Shown piece by piece: positions 25,325-34,329 of a DNA stretch of 64,000 nt (its first letter is position 1; every line of letters begins with the position of its first letter). The DNA is from Ricordea florida. Lineage: Eukaryota; Cnidaria; Anthozoa; Corallimorpharia; Ricordeidae. The notes beneath the pieces were generated by a model that had not been told where the DNA came from, made no database searches, and saw only the letters and a program-made list of their open reading frames with translations. Where the stretch lies: assembly GCA_949710005.1 (NCBI GenBank), contig OX453284.1:7270477-7334476 (forward strand), in the 5' to 3' direction. The translations under genes were made by a program, and so were the position numbers.

Positions 25325-28300
25325 CGAATTTCATTTACGCTTTTAAATTGAATTCATTTGAGTACTTACACTGCTGTGCCTTAGAGGCTCAAGATTAGTC
25401 AAAAGAAGATCTCACAACATCTCAGACATTGACCTCGATGTTGAACTTTCTAGCTGAATTCATTTTTTATTTTATATATTTTTTTCTTTCGTAGTCTAAG
25501 GTTGATTAGAATAGAACAGAATTGTAGAAATGTACGTATTATCATATAGTCATTTTTAAATATCCTGTCGACTCAGATTGTACGTGTTTCATTATTCGAC
25601 ATTCTTCACCAAAAGCTACAGTGCAATATAAGTTTTAATTTTCTTGAAATGTACAATAGCAAACATTTCGTAAGCCTTACGTTTGCTTTTAAGCTATTAA
25701 AAGAGGTTCTCAATGGGACTAACCGTCAAATGGCCTAAAATCTAGCTGTCAACCGTCAAAAAACATTTTTCCTACTGTCAAGTGTCAAGGAAAAAGCCGT
25801 CAAACGGCCAACATGTAATCGTCAGCCGTCAAAACACTACCCACATCAAGACCTTGTTATTTTTTTAACCTTCTAGGACCTCTTTTTTAACTCAAGGTAA
25901 ACAGCATTCTTGATTGTGTATTCCTACAATAGCTACATAATTTACAACCTTAAAGGCTGAACTTTGTTTTACCTTTCTTAGTGAAATGACGAAATGTACG
26001 GTGGATAATTATTCCACAATGGCACTTTTGAGAAATGCCATGAGACCGAAACTGCTTACTTATAATTACTATACACCAACGTCATGACCCAAAACCATTT
26101 TGGTGTCTATTGTCCTTGCAGATGTTACTCTTAGAGCAGAACCCATACACTTGGGGTAAAAATTCGGAGAATATAGCTTCATCTGTTATTCAGTTCGACC
26201 TCAAGATGGAAAATGGAACCATGTTAAATATTCCAGACCTTCAAGCCCCTTTTCAGCTCTTCCTACCAATCAAGAATGAAACTAAAGGTTCAAACCAGAT
26301 TCCTAAGAGGGATATGTTTGTAAAAGGCAACAATGAACTCCGGTATCACGTGTTAAACATAACAGATGACGCAGCAACGGCATTCATTGAGGTGCGACCG
26401 CAAAATGACGCCATCTTTGACGTGTTTGTTCGCAGCGGCGTACGGCCAACACCAGAAAAATACAACTTTAGCACGAGAATTCCAGATTTTTCATCGTGTA
26501 TGCACTATCAAACCAACAGCGGTTATTCTAACTGTACGAGCAATCCCTTCATTTTCACTCTCACAAGTTCCCTGACTGGAAAAACGGGATTGCATTTTAT
26601 AGGAATCCGTCTTTCTGGCAACTCAACAGAACGTTTCACAAATAGGGAACCACGAACACGCAGGCGTAATGTAAAGTCCTGCACAGATGGCACGGGTCGG
26701 CAAAAGCGTTCCTGTATTGGTGTCAAAGATCCCCCAACAACCCCTCCCCCGACGCCAATAGTTATTATACCTAAGTACAACGCCAGTACGGATGTTAACT
26801 ATACGATGTCTGTGACACTATCAAGCTGTTTGTATTGGTCTGAGAAAAAGCAGATCTGGACCAACGAAGGATGCAAGGTACAATCTTTTTATAGCTTTTA
26901 AGTTCGAATGTTCATGTTAATACCAGAAAAGGTAGAACTGAATTCTAAGCCATTGCAACTAATATGATCCCCATAAGATTTTATTTGATGTAAATTTGTT
27001 TGGAAGGGAGCAAAGAAGAAAAATAAAGGCTTAAGTGAGTATAGGTGCCATGAACCGTCAACGGTCCACTATTTTCTGGACGAGGAAAAACACCTCATAG
27101 GGCGGGGCAGCACGAACCATATGAAATAAAGGATAAGGCTTGGTACTCACACTCGAAGAAAGCGCATGTAGAATGAGAATGATCCTTACAATGCTATACA
27201 CAAACGCAAGTCAAGTCAAAGAATAAATGCCATTTTATATCATTGTATGCGGCTTTATATCATCGTTTAGCTTTTCATGGATTTTTTTCTTGCTTGTTTT
27301 AAGTGCTTTATTACGTGTAAACCAAGCTCTAGGTCCGGGGGAAACTCCCTTTTTATGGGAGTCTTCTCCAGGGCTTTAGGTAGCAAAGGCATCAACTTTA
27401 AGAGTAACGTTGCTTTCAGATTTAATTACAAAGTTACTTAAATAAGTACTCGATTTTTACTTCCTGTTAGGTTGGACCCAAAACCAATAATACACAGCTT
27501 CAATGCCTTTGTACTCACCTTTCGGCATTCGGTGGAAATATCTTTGTTGCACCAAATCCAATTGACTTCGACAAAGTATGGAAGGAATTCGGTAGACTGT
27601 TGGAGTCTGAGAACTATGTAGTTCTATTGACGGTTTGTGCCATATTTGGAATCTACTTTATTGGACTGGTGTTGGCTCACAGAGTTGACAAGAAAGACCG
27701 CCAAAAGGTTGGCCGTTTTCGTATGACCTGCATTGATAAAAACCTTGTTTTACTCACGCAATTGTTATTGTCTTTTTGACATAAAGAAAGTACCTAAGAC
27801 TTCTACCACGCAGATGGCAATAAGCATATAAAAATTTGACTCTCCTGGCTACCCTCACCTTAAGCATGCACAATTCAATTTGAGAAGGAATGCACTAAAG
27901 TGGGGATTGCACATAAGGCCCTCGTGTATCTGTGCTCGCCTTTGCCAACAAACCTAATCGAGGTGTTAGCAGACTAATAGTGTTTTTATTAGGCCAGGGG
28001 GGGGGGAGTGATGACTATGAATTGAATAAAACACTGTTAAAATAAGCCATACATATCAACCCGCAGATTAAAACAAAATTACCCAAGTCACTTATATTGT
28101 TACATTTGTCATGTCTAGTAGAAAAGCAACTCACATTTTTATAAAATCATCTGGAGCGGCTAATTTGCGATGTGCCTCCATATTTTTTACTCTTCAGGTT
28201 GTGGCAAATGTGCTTCTGAGTGACAGGGAGACAAGTGGTTACAGATACAAGATCAGTATTCAAACAGGAATGTGGAGTGGATTTGGAACAACCGCTGAAG

Positions 28301-31300
28301 TTGGAATGATAATAACGGGGGAAAATGGGGAAAGCGGTGTAATTTCTCTGGGTCAACTAGGAAAAACACGGAAGTTATTCGCCCGAGCCAGTGTGAATAA
28401 CTTTTCTCTTTGTTTGCCAGCATCTTTAGGTAAATTAACTAGTCTGTGTGTCTGGCATGACAACAGTGGGCGACACCCTGCATGGTTTCTACAACAAATT
28501 GTGATTTATGACGAGCAGACAGAAGACCAATCGTTCTTCTTTGTAAACCAGTGGCTTGCAGTTGACAAAGGTCGTGGTGAAATTGAAATCAATGTCAAGG
28601 TTGCGGAAGGAAAAGAGCTTACTGCATTTAAACCTCTGTTTTTCTCGAGGGCAGCACGAAGCTTAGGGGAAGGTCATCTTTGGATTTCAGTTTTCGCCAG
28701 GCCACCTCACAACCCATTCACTCGTTGCCAGCGGCTGTCTTGTTGTCTTTCGTTCCTGTTCACTGCCATGGTAACCAACGCTATGTTCTACCAATTCGGT
28801 CGAGAACTAACGGATACCTTCAAGTTCGGACCGCTGGTCATGAGCTGGACACAGATAAAGATTGGAATACAGAGTAGTGTCATCGCGATTCCGGTTGATG
28901 TTCTTGTCGTCATGATCTTTAGAAACATCAAACAAAGATCGTCGTCTGACCTGTACGATGCTAAAGGAAACTCTACTTCCTCCGGTCGCCTTCCGCCATT
29001 CTTTGTTTACATTGGTTGGTCACTGTGTATCCTTATTTCCCTGACAGGCGCTCTCTTCACCATCTTTTACAGCATGCAGTGGGGTGCTGAGATATCTAAT
29101 GAATGGCTGACCTCTATTCTGGTGTCCCTTGTACAGGACGTGCTTATTTCTCAACCAGTCAAAGTGATTTTGTTCGCTTCACTCCTGTCCCTTATAATCA
29201 AGAAACCTCCCGAGCAAGACGCTGTTTTTGGACCGTCTTTTTTCAACCGCGGTAAAGTAAGTCGGATAAAAGGCTCGCCACTTAAAGGACAAAACCTGGA
29301 GACCGTAAGAGAATATAGTGTAAAGTTGAGGAAGGCTTTTGAAGGAACGAAAGAAATACTTCATTTCTTAATATTTGCAACTCTTTTGTTTGTCATCTGC
29401 TATGGAAATCAGGATCCCGCCAGATATCACGTGACCAAAGCCATCGGTGACACCTTCTCTGACTTTGGAGAGGTAAGAACCTCCGTTTACCAAGTAGTTT
29501 ACGCGAGCGTAACGAATGCAGGAGCCCATCAATGACTTATAACGTAACAAAAAAAATTTATTTACCTGAAACCTTTTCTTATCGTTTGTGACTTCAAGAG
29601 CAATTTTAAGGAAATATATTCTCTTAAAAATGATGAAAATGAGTAGTTGCGGTCTGAGTAAAGCACATTTTAGCTCAGCGTGCGCCGATGAGCTGGAATT
29701 AAAGCAAAAATTTATGTTGTGGACAAGGATTCATCGGTTCCTTTGATGCGCCACGATCCGTGTGGTCTCGGATAACAAATCCATGTTTGCGGATCATACC
29801 AAAGGAACCCATCCTAATATCAGGAGCCCATAGGCTCCTGCTAATATCTATTGCATCAAAGATCATTAGCCAAGCTACAAGTTCGTCTTCGTCTCGGTGA
29901 ATATTCACCGAGAATCACTGAGCCTGAGGCGAATAATCGTTTTAGTATAAATACACAGGTGATTATTTCAAAAAGAAAAAGAAAAAGTATTGTACAACAC
30001 GAAAAAATTTTATTTCATCAAAAGCGCGCGAACGACTGGCAGCCATTTTGTTCGTCGAGGTGATTATCGGCTGATAATCCGAGATAGCGAACCAATCAGA
30101 GCGCGCGATTTTGTATAATCACCTGAGTATTTATACTAATTTCCTTTACAGCCATCTTTGAAATAAGGATTATTGGCCGGGATAAGGATGTTTGGTTCCC
30201 TTTAGCGTTGTTGTAAATCTGTTACTATAATGATAACCACTGTCATATTACTCGTGCCCTTGTTTAATGGCGAGATCACTGTCACAGGTTGTTAACACTA
30301 CTTGTTTTAAACAGGTTTTAGATACTCATTCCCTGTGGGAATGGATCAATCATGTCCTAGTTCCTGGTATCTATGATGTCACGTGGTACAATGGGCAACC
30401 GTTCGACTACGAAGAAGGCTTTATCAGCCACCATGAAGGAGTGATTTTGGGGATGCCACGAATGAGGCAATTAAGAATTAGATTCAGTAAGTAAAAAAAT
30501 ATTAATGACATTGATTGATCATGGCAGTTTATGGTCATACTTTAATTTATCGATAGTAAGCTCGGATAAAATAGCCGTCTATGACACGGCTGGGAATGGT
30601 CAATTATTTTTGTTCAAAATTGAATTCAAGAAAAAAAGAGACCTCCTACGTCCGTAATTCAGTCTTTTCCCTTCATTTCCAATTCATTCACTTCGTTATA
30701 TAAGTACCCACCTGTAGATTATATTACGAAGCTAGTAACAACACAGTCACAGCAACTGTTGATTTTTTTCTTCAGAGTCACCCTGCCCCAGAAACATTTT
30801 TGGCCTTCACCTGAGTGATGCGTTCTCCAGGTGCCTCCCTGCTTATTCCACTGATGAAGAAGACAGGACACCTTTCAGTCTTCCAGGCTGGATTCCTTTG
30901 ACCAATCACAGTGCTTCACTTTTCCCCAAAGAGCTGTGTCCTAAGCCGTGGAGGTATCAGTCAGACCAGGAAACGCGGTCCCTTTCTCAGCCGGGTGACT
31001 TAGACACTTATGATGGCGGGGGATATGTGGCAGACTTTGGTTACAACATGAAGTCAGCCTTAGGAGTCATAGCAGACCTGAAGGCTAATAAATGGATTAA
31101 CGAGCAAACAGTGGTATTGTTCATAGAGTTTACAGTGTTCAATCCATCAAGTTCCCTTTTCAGCGTCGTGAGAGGCGTCTACGAGAAGCTTCCAGTTGGT
31201 ACCGCTATCGCAGAAGTTGACGTGAAAACGTTTGCTCTCTATCCATCATCCAATGTCAACTTTCAATCGTTCTACGAAGTATGCCAGCTTTTGTTCCTCA

Positions 31301-32361
31301 TCTTCATCGTGGCGTGTTTCATTGCAGAAATGGTCAAATTTATTCGTGGAAAAGGATACTTTCGTCAGCTGTGGAACTGGGTGGATTTAGCTCTGCTAGT
31401 GACCTCGCTTGTAGCTGTGGTGATGTCCTTTTTAAAGGGCAAATACACCAGTCTCTATGTCAAAGAAGTTCAGAAGAATCCTTTCGCAACCGCCAGTTCA
31501 GACTACATAGTACTGTGGTCGTATCATGAGATGTTTTGGCTCTCAATGGCGATCTTTATCCTAACTCTGAAGCTTTTGAGGTTGATTCGATTCAATTATC
31601 ACATCTGTCAAATGGAGGGAACATTGAAGCGATCGGTCAGACCGATTGTTTCGTTTGCCTTCGTGTTCGCGATTGCATTGGTAGCTTTGTCGTTTTTCGG
31701 TTTTCTGGCATTTGGTTCAAACACTGGTATTTTTTCTTCACTTTACATGGCGTTTCGAACAAACCTGCTGATGTCAATCGGAAAGCAAATTGATTTTGTT
31801 GAAATCTATGAGCTTAATTCCACCCTGGACATGGTTTATTTAGTGTTCTATTTTCTCAGCATTCTCTGTGTCCTTATCAACATTTTTATTGCCGTTCTGG
31901 TTGATAGTTACGCCGAAGTCAGGGAAAATCAAGAAGACAACTTTGCTGATGCCATTCTTGGCAACTTTATGTTTTCCCGATTTCTAAAGACAATCCGGGA
32001 GCTTCCGACAACTTTTATGTCTGGTGTCATGCATGTACTGCACTCTAAAGACGGGAAAAGGAAGTATAAGTTTAAAGGTAGAAGGCGGATACAGAGGAAA
32101 GAAGGGTCCAAAGCTAAAGGGAGACATTCGAAATTCTCTCCGGTTGTTCTTGAGACAAGTGATAAAACCCATGTGGAGGAGCGAGAACTAGTCCCACTTG
32201 AGCCACCTACTGAAACTTCAGAGAAGCTGAGGCTAAAAAGCTCGAGAAACGAGACTGAAAACATAATAGAGTTTAATGAGGTTATTGAAGATTACTACCT
32301 AAACGATATACGGAAATGTTTGGCAGAATTAGCAGTGGAAATGAGAGATGAATTTGCTTGA
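7530..32361 (+). CDS. Gene B: discoidin-REJ-GPS-PLAT polycystin-1-like receptor/channel, complete
   Basis: Eighteen exons: 7530-7596, 8662-8981, 9733-9874, 10277-10386, 11024-11082, 11789-11946, 16607-17333, 19438-19896, 21318-21483, 23000-23173, 23726-23851, 24039-24257, 24721-24975, 26122-26877, 27471-27707, 28198-29472, 30315-30486, 30776-32361. They sum to 7008 bp, or 2335 residues, with all phases consistent and all introns GT-AG. Order: signal peptide (1-22), F5/8 type C domain (about 24-174), SEA-like linker (177-285), REJ region (286 to about 990), GPS (1230-1264, cut predicted L1263/S1264), first helix (1295-1315), PLAT (about 1342-1450), then ten more helices and a polycystin channel. 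Length is near that of human PKD1L2 and PKDREJ. The family is known for cell-surface sensing, and REJ members for gamete recognition; ligand and tissue here are unknown. The start is chosen because a hydrophobic leader splices in phase to the discoidin exon. Confidence 0.9.
8662..9874 (+). CDS. Gene B exons 2-3: F5/8 type C (discoidin) domain
   Basis: Exons 8662-8981 and 9733-9874. They open with ENCNQPLGIADGRVTDSQLT and close with NIALRMELYGCEP, the typical first and last Cys blocks of a discoidin domain, with RARLN, PWIQVEF and GIATQGYG between. Such domains bind glycans or phospholipid on cell surfaces. Intron 7597-8661 shows no repeat that I recognise; intron 8982-9732 holds a tRNA-derived SINE. 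Confidence 0.9.
9490..9640 (-). repeat. tRNA-derived SINE
   Basis: On the minus strand it reads GATAGCTCAGTTGGTTAGAG (A box) and GTGGGTTTGAATTCG (B-box-like), followed by a tail CAACTGCTTAGTTG and ACTGCGATGATC. The same tail sits in the palindromic copy at 51677-51922. The anticodon arm does not fold properly, so it is not a working tRNA. Confidence 0.6.
10277..11946 (+). CDS. Gene B exons 4-6: SEA-like linker module
   Basis: Exons 10277-10386, 11024-11082 (59 bp) and 11789-11946. None carries a long ORF of its own. They are called because gene C has exons of the same lengths and phases (110, 59 and 158 bp) with aligning residues: YNLYVKLLIDGNVFTL against GYYFVAWLMLDQTVFTV, MLKGTPGYIS against HLNAVSGYLF. 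An alternating beta-strand/helix pattern resembles a SEA domain, but no autoproteolysis motif is seen, so the domain name is tentative. Confidence 0.7.
10466..10702. repeat. Two-hairpin MITE, family with copy at 17611
   Basis: Holds a near-palindrome GGTCCGTACTGTAAGTTACG, a reverse copy 60 bp later, and a second hairpin GGGCCGTACAGTGAAGTACG, ending near CCAATCACAGCGCGCGC. The copy at 17611-17905 has the same order. Confidence 0.65.
10711..10992. repeat. MITE with GGGACGG...CCGTCCC termini
   Basis: Inverted ends TTAGGGACGGTCCATTAGAA and its inverse, each followed by a G or C homopolymer. The middle is a run of degenerate units of the form TGCATGAATTTTTTT. Further copies: 18214-18502 and a truncated one at 33556-33689. 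Confidence 0.8.
12419..12870 (-). mobile_element. tRNA-derived SINE, full length
   Basis: On the minus strand the head reads GTAGTGTAGTGGTTAGCGTG, then GGAGTTCGAGCCCTG (B box). The tail includes CTGTCTCTCTCCACC and GTGTATAAATGGGTAC. A second copy in the opposite orientation lies at 59846-60145. Confidence 0.7.
13254..16169. mobile_element. Foldback element, about 1.3 kb inverted arms
   Basis: Arms 13254 to about 14540 and about 14858 to 16169 are nearly perfect inverse copies around a loop of about 320 bp. Each end reads CCTGGTTTCGGTCGTTGTTA then CTAAGGACTTCC towards the outside, and a third copy of this block sits in the loop at 14681-14713. A direct repeat CCGCAAAACAA stands on both sides of the element (left 13243-13253, right just after 16173), which looks like a target duplication. 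No transposase is encoded. Confidence 0.75.
13527..13585. repeat. Perfect 59 bp palindrome
   Basis: Two 29-base arms, starting AACCTGGTTCAGGTCGTTGT, around a single central A at 13556. Its partner in the other arm at 15838-15896 has one mismatch. The arms are a variant of the element's terminal block. Confidence 0.85.
16607..21483 (+). CDS. Gene B exons 7-9: REJ region
   Basis: Exons 16607-17333, 19438-19896 and 21318-21483. The region opens with NCPPPSVDLNL, carries PPPPVKIVGPTIVVKGHGSV and SYSWYC (PKD/REJ-like beta repeats), then CFYNCGPRV and SPPYTDNVAGCSITPHEGIS with FNCSGWYDEDLPLSFSF, typical of receptor-for-egg-jelly modules. Gene C shows the same first exon length (727 bp) but has exons 8 and 9 fused. 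Many N-x-S/T sites fit an extracellular position. Confidence 0.88.
17611..17905. repeat. Two-hairpin MITE, copy of 10466-10702
   Basis: Same order of hairpins and the same GCGGGCCATAAATCC core and CCAATCACAGCGCGCG end as at 10466-10702, with scattered substitutions. Confidence 0.65.
18214..18502. repeat. MITE with CCGTCCC terminus, copy 2
   Basis: Runs from GACGGACCATTAGAAAAGTG to TTCTAATGGTCCGTCCCTTA with the same G and C runs and TGAATTTTTTT units as the copy at 10711. Confidence 0.8.
18941..19410 (+). repeat. 170 bp tandem repeat, about 2.8 copies
   Basis: Units begin TCTTTAGTCACTATTCACCG at 18941, 19111 and 19281, exactly 170 bp apart, and include GAATAATTGTTAATTATCCC and an AT-rich TTTGTTTATT tail. 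The third unit is cut short before the splice acceptor at 19437. Confidence 0.85.
19955..20410. repeat. MITE nested inside a palindromic repeat
   Basis: Outer arms match each other inversely (about 19965-20020 AAGAAATTGGGATAATCACA, against about 20355-20403 TTTGATTATCCCAATTTCTT). Inside lies a MITE whose ends are GGGACCTTTCATTTTTTACG and its inverse (about 20021-20325), rich in G runs. The outer sequence resembles the repeats at 45770 and 46790. Confidence 0.5.
20506..20906. repeat. MITE with GGGGGGTACTCCCATA ends
   Basis: The left end CCCGGGGGGGGTACTCCCAT and right end ATGAGAGTATCCCCCCCCGG are inverted. Inside, ATAGGGTAT-type words recur (TTAAATAGGGTATCA). No ORF. Confidence 0.6.
21497..21636. 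repeat. Hairpin MITE TATGTTGTGGTT family, copy 1
   Basis: Left arm CCTTGGTTCAAATTTTATTT and its inverse AAATAAAATTTGAACCAAGG around ATGGTAATGTATGATAATGA. It starts about 14 bp after the donor of gene B exon 9. Copies: 42976-43114 and, rearranged, 50022-50130. Confidence 0.75.
21661..21835. repeat. Penelope-type inverted repeat with a hammerhead-like core
   Basis: Arms CCTGTCTAGTGTCGTCTTCA and TGAAGACGACACTAGACAGG are inverted around a region that also pairs (GGCTGTGAAGCT with AGCTTCACAGC). The right arm holds CTGAAGA (21790-21796), a five-base stem ACACT/AGTGT (21799-21815) and GAAA (21816-21819), the layout of a hammerhead ribozyme core. Confidence 0.5.
22440..22745. repeat. MITE of the AACAATTATTC family
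   Basis: Contains ACTGCGCGCGCGTCATGAGA at the left and a hairpin near the right (AACAATTATTCCATT with AATGAGCGCTCATGGAATAATTG, and TAGCCAACTC with GTTGGCTA). Related to 39057-39756. Confidence 0.5.
23000..24975 (+). CDS. Gene B exons 10-13: REJ C-terminal / GAIN-like stretch
   Basis: Exons 23000-23173, 23726-23851, 24039-24257 and 24721-24975, all phase 0. They are largely helical: LARLLEEDEVGQAATTATIF, then FAIDAVHAVGENVLRGF, then LTQDALSLIDKLGSALLSTK. In polycystin-1 and adhesion receptors the stretch before the GPS forms a helical then beta-rich GAIN fold, which this fits. Gene C has four matching exons of slightly different lengths. Confidence 0.8.
23174..23640 (-). mobile_element. 3' fragment of a non-LTR retrotransposon
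   Basis: The minus strand from about 23635 to 23342 encodes DLHWLPVKSRIEFKILILTL, then YTPRRTLRSANKN and SYGKRAFSVIAPLLWNSLP, the C-terminal tail shared by many CR1/Jockey-like reverse transcriptases. Its 3' end is the ATT microsatellite at 23174-23220, which touches the splice donor of gene B exon 10. Confidence 0.75.
24976..26121 (+). other. Gene B intron 13
   Basis: Apart from the SINE at 25027-25325, the 0.8 kb from 25326 to 26121 shows only a small run of CCGTCAA-type words (about 25725-25830) of unknown nature. Confidence 0.5.
25027..25325 (+). mobile_element. tRNA-derived SINE ending in ATT repeats
   Basis: Reads GGTTGGCGCAGTGGTGAGAG (A box), GTCCCGGGTTCGATTCCCGA (B box), a body with GGTTCTCTACTCTGCTCCGA and ACTCAAATAAAGGTT, and an ATT microsatellite from about 25274. 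A short duplication of the head precedes it. An antisense copy lies at 52851-53130. Confidence 0.8.
26122..27707 (+). CDS. Gene B exons 14-15: GPS autoproteolysis site and first helix
   Basis: Exons 26122-26877 and 27471-27707. The first ends in CLYWSEKKQIWTNEGCK and the second continues with CLCTHLSAFGG, together a complete GPS with the four Cys and the H-L-S cleavage triplet (L1263/S1264). Upstream stand basic sites RTRRR (1172-1176) and RQKR (1187-1190) before Ser-Cys, which look like furin-type sites. The first membrane helix follows at 1295-1315. Intron 26878-27470 shows no repeat that I can name. Confidence 0.9.
28198..29472 (+). CDS. Gene B exon 16: PLAT domain and five helices
   Basis: Codes residues 1326-1750. 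PLAT runs from YRYKISIQTG to NQWLAVDKGRGEI with the CVWHDNSGRHPAWFL core. Then TRCQRLSCCLSFLFTAMVTN begins the second helix, with further helices near 1547-1567, 1594-1616, 1645-1660 and 1712-1727. The block up to the Cys-Cys pair is the most conserved between genes A and B. The intron 27708-28197 upstream shows nothing else. Confidence 0.92.
29473..30314 (+). other. Gene B intron 16 with inverted MITE
   Basis: Contains at 29883-30139 an inverted copy of the MITE at 3378-3680 (gene A). Nothing else is recognised. Confidence 0.6.
30315..32361 (+). CDS. Gene B exons 17-18: polycystin channel domain
   Basis: Exons 30315-30486 and 30776-32361. They hold IYDVTWYNGQPFDYEEGF, CPKPWRYQSDQ, YDGGGYVADFGYN, then five helices: about 1976-1996, LWNWVDLALLVTSL, MFWLSMAIFILTLKLLRLIR (S4-like), SFAFVFAIALVALSFFGFLA (S5) and S6 LINIFIAVLVDSY near 2160-2184. 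The pore reads LLMSIGKQIDF, with Lys where PKD2 channels have the filter Asp. The cytosolic tail is basic (KRKYKFKGRRRIQRK), then acidic and helical at the end. Confidence 0.92.
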
Positions 32362-32518
32362 TCCTTTCACTGTCAACAGCGACAACTGTCAACTTTCATC
32401 GAAAGATAACTGACTCTTTAGCACCATCTATACAATGTTAAACTAACAAATAATGAGAATTGAAACGCTGGGTAGACGGACTTTGGATTAATGAAATATC
32501 TCCTAGTGTATGGCATTC

Positions 32519-32524
32519 AATAAA
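32519..32524 (+). terminator. Poly(A) signal of gene B
   Basis: AATAAA 158 bp after the gene B stop is the first canonical signal, giving a short 3' UTR. Confidence 0.6.
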
Positions 32525-33141
32525 AAGGGATACTGCAAGTGAACTTGTTACCGGACAGCGGATTTTCATTAGAAGGACAAAGACAGCCAGAAGTTACTTC
32601 CAAGGTAGTTTATTCGTCTAGGACGTGTTTCCTCAAAGCAATTCCGAGTCATCTATACTTACAAGGCAGCTCTATTTATACTAAAAGCTAAAGTTAATTG
32701 GTTTTTCCAAAGATAGATATCATTGTTATGCCATAACTCGGTGTCGTAAGCTGTGATGGGTCGGAAACTTAAAGAATAAATTAAGTAGAGTCTCTTTGTT
32801 CGTGCAAAATTTTGTAAAACGAAAGTTATCAGAAAGGCTAAACTCCGATCTAGTAATCCAGATCGCTAGTACAAAAGTAACCAGGTTTTATTAAGATTCT
32901 GTCAAAACGGATTTTCGTTTAAAGTGCCTATGAAGTAAAATTTTTTTTGCCCAATTTGCTTGTTTATGTCTTAATTAAAACGAATTTGTAGGTTTCAGCG
33001 ATCAGAAGCGCATTCGTTTCGATATTTTGGACTTCAAAGTTGGGATTTCGCAAGCCGAAGCGGTTCCGTTTTTCGCTAGGCCAAAAATGCTCAGATTACA
33101 CAGGAAGTGACGTAGTTGGTGGTGCAGAAGACGATAGCGCT

Positions 33142-33520
33142 ATGGCGGACAAGAGAGCAAAGAGGGGAGGAATAAATTATTGTGCGGCCGATGGCCCCAA
33201 TAAAGTGAACTGTTCCAATAGAACTGGAACACCGGAGATATCGAAGCATTACTTCCCCAAAGACCAAAGTTTGCGAAAAAAATGGACCCGATTCGTCCGC
33301 ATACACCGAAAAGATTTCAAACCTAAGAAATCGTCATGTTTGTGTTCGGTGCATTTCGACGATAGCTGCTTCGAGCGCAAGCCAGTTTTCCATGGTGATG
33401 GATCTGGAGAAGCCGTGGAGATGAGGAAACTGCTAATCAAAGCTTAAGGTTCAGTCCCATCCAAAAAATTCTGATGTCCCGAATACATCGTCTATAACTG
33501 AACGAAAGCGGCGAAAAGTA
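33142..33520 (+). pseudogene. THAP zinc-finger ORF, broken
   Basis: From ATG 33142 (MADKRAKRGGINYC) the frame shows a C2CH THAP domain: YCAADGPNKVNCSN, then YFPKDQSLRKKWTRFVRIHR, then SSCLCSVHFDDSCF. THAP domains are DNA-binding and occur in transcription factors and in P-element-type transposases. The frame ends at 33447, but a continuation in another frame (HPKNSDVPNTSSITERKRRK) runs to a donor-like AAA|GTAAGT near 33520, so a single-base frameshift is likely. A MITE fragment begins 40 bp later and no following exon is found. Either a decayed THAP gene or a transposase remnant. Confidence 0.65.
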
Positions 33521-33555
33521 AGTGAGGATTACGTTTATAAACATTCCATGCTATG

Positions 33556-33689
33556 TCACCTTCCTTCTGCATGAATTTTCTTTTTTACCTTCTTCTTTGC
33601 ATGAATTTTTTTCTTGGCAATTTCCCTTGCATGAATTTTTTGGTTTCCCCCCCCCCCCCCCCATCACTTTTCTAATGTTCCGTCCCTTA
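33556..33689. repeat. MITE fragment with CCGTCCC terminus, copy 3
   Basis: Right half only: TGCATGAATTTTTT units, a C run and ATCACTTTTCTAATGTTCCG then TCCCTTA, as at 10711 and 18214. Confidence 0.75.
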
Positions 33690-34329
33690 CCCCAAACGTT
33701 GAATCATGTATGATAATTTTTTTTATATGAAAAAGTAACAATAACTAAACAGATTACTGAAAACTTGATAGGGAAAATAAACTGTTTAACCCACTTCAGT
33801 TTCTATAAAGCCACTTTGACAACTTCAAACAGGAACTGTTCAATTAAATTTACAGTTAGGTATTTTCTTCCAAAAATTGTGCTCAATTACCTGATATCAA
33901 ACTGAAACATGGCAATAATATAAAAAAAATCTCATAACTATTGTCCATACGAGAAATTTGAAAAGCTATTTGCTGTACCCTTCATCAAGAAAAGGTATTG
34001 TACAGTAATTTTATATAAGGTGGTGATCACACCTAGTACCTGAGCACAGTGGAACCTGAGCACCAGCAAAAAAATAATGTTGTGTTCAGAACCAGAAAAC
34101 TAAAGTACCCAATTACCTGAATGCAAGGTTCAGACCTTGAACTTGTGCCCATGCCCGAATTCTGGTGTGGGTACCTGATAAAAGGTGTTTACATTGGTGT
34201 ACATCAAGAATCATACTCTCAAAAATTGTTCGGACACCAAGTGTGAACCCAGCCTAAGTGAAACATCAACAACAGACTGTTAAGGAACGGGTTGTTGTTC
34301 ATCGTGGAAAATGTGATGATAATATAAAT

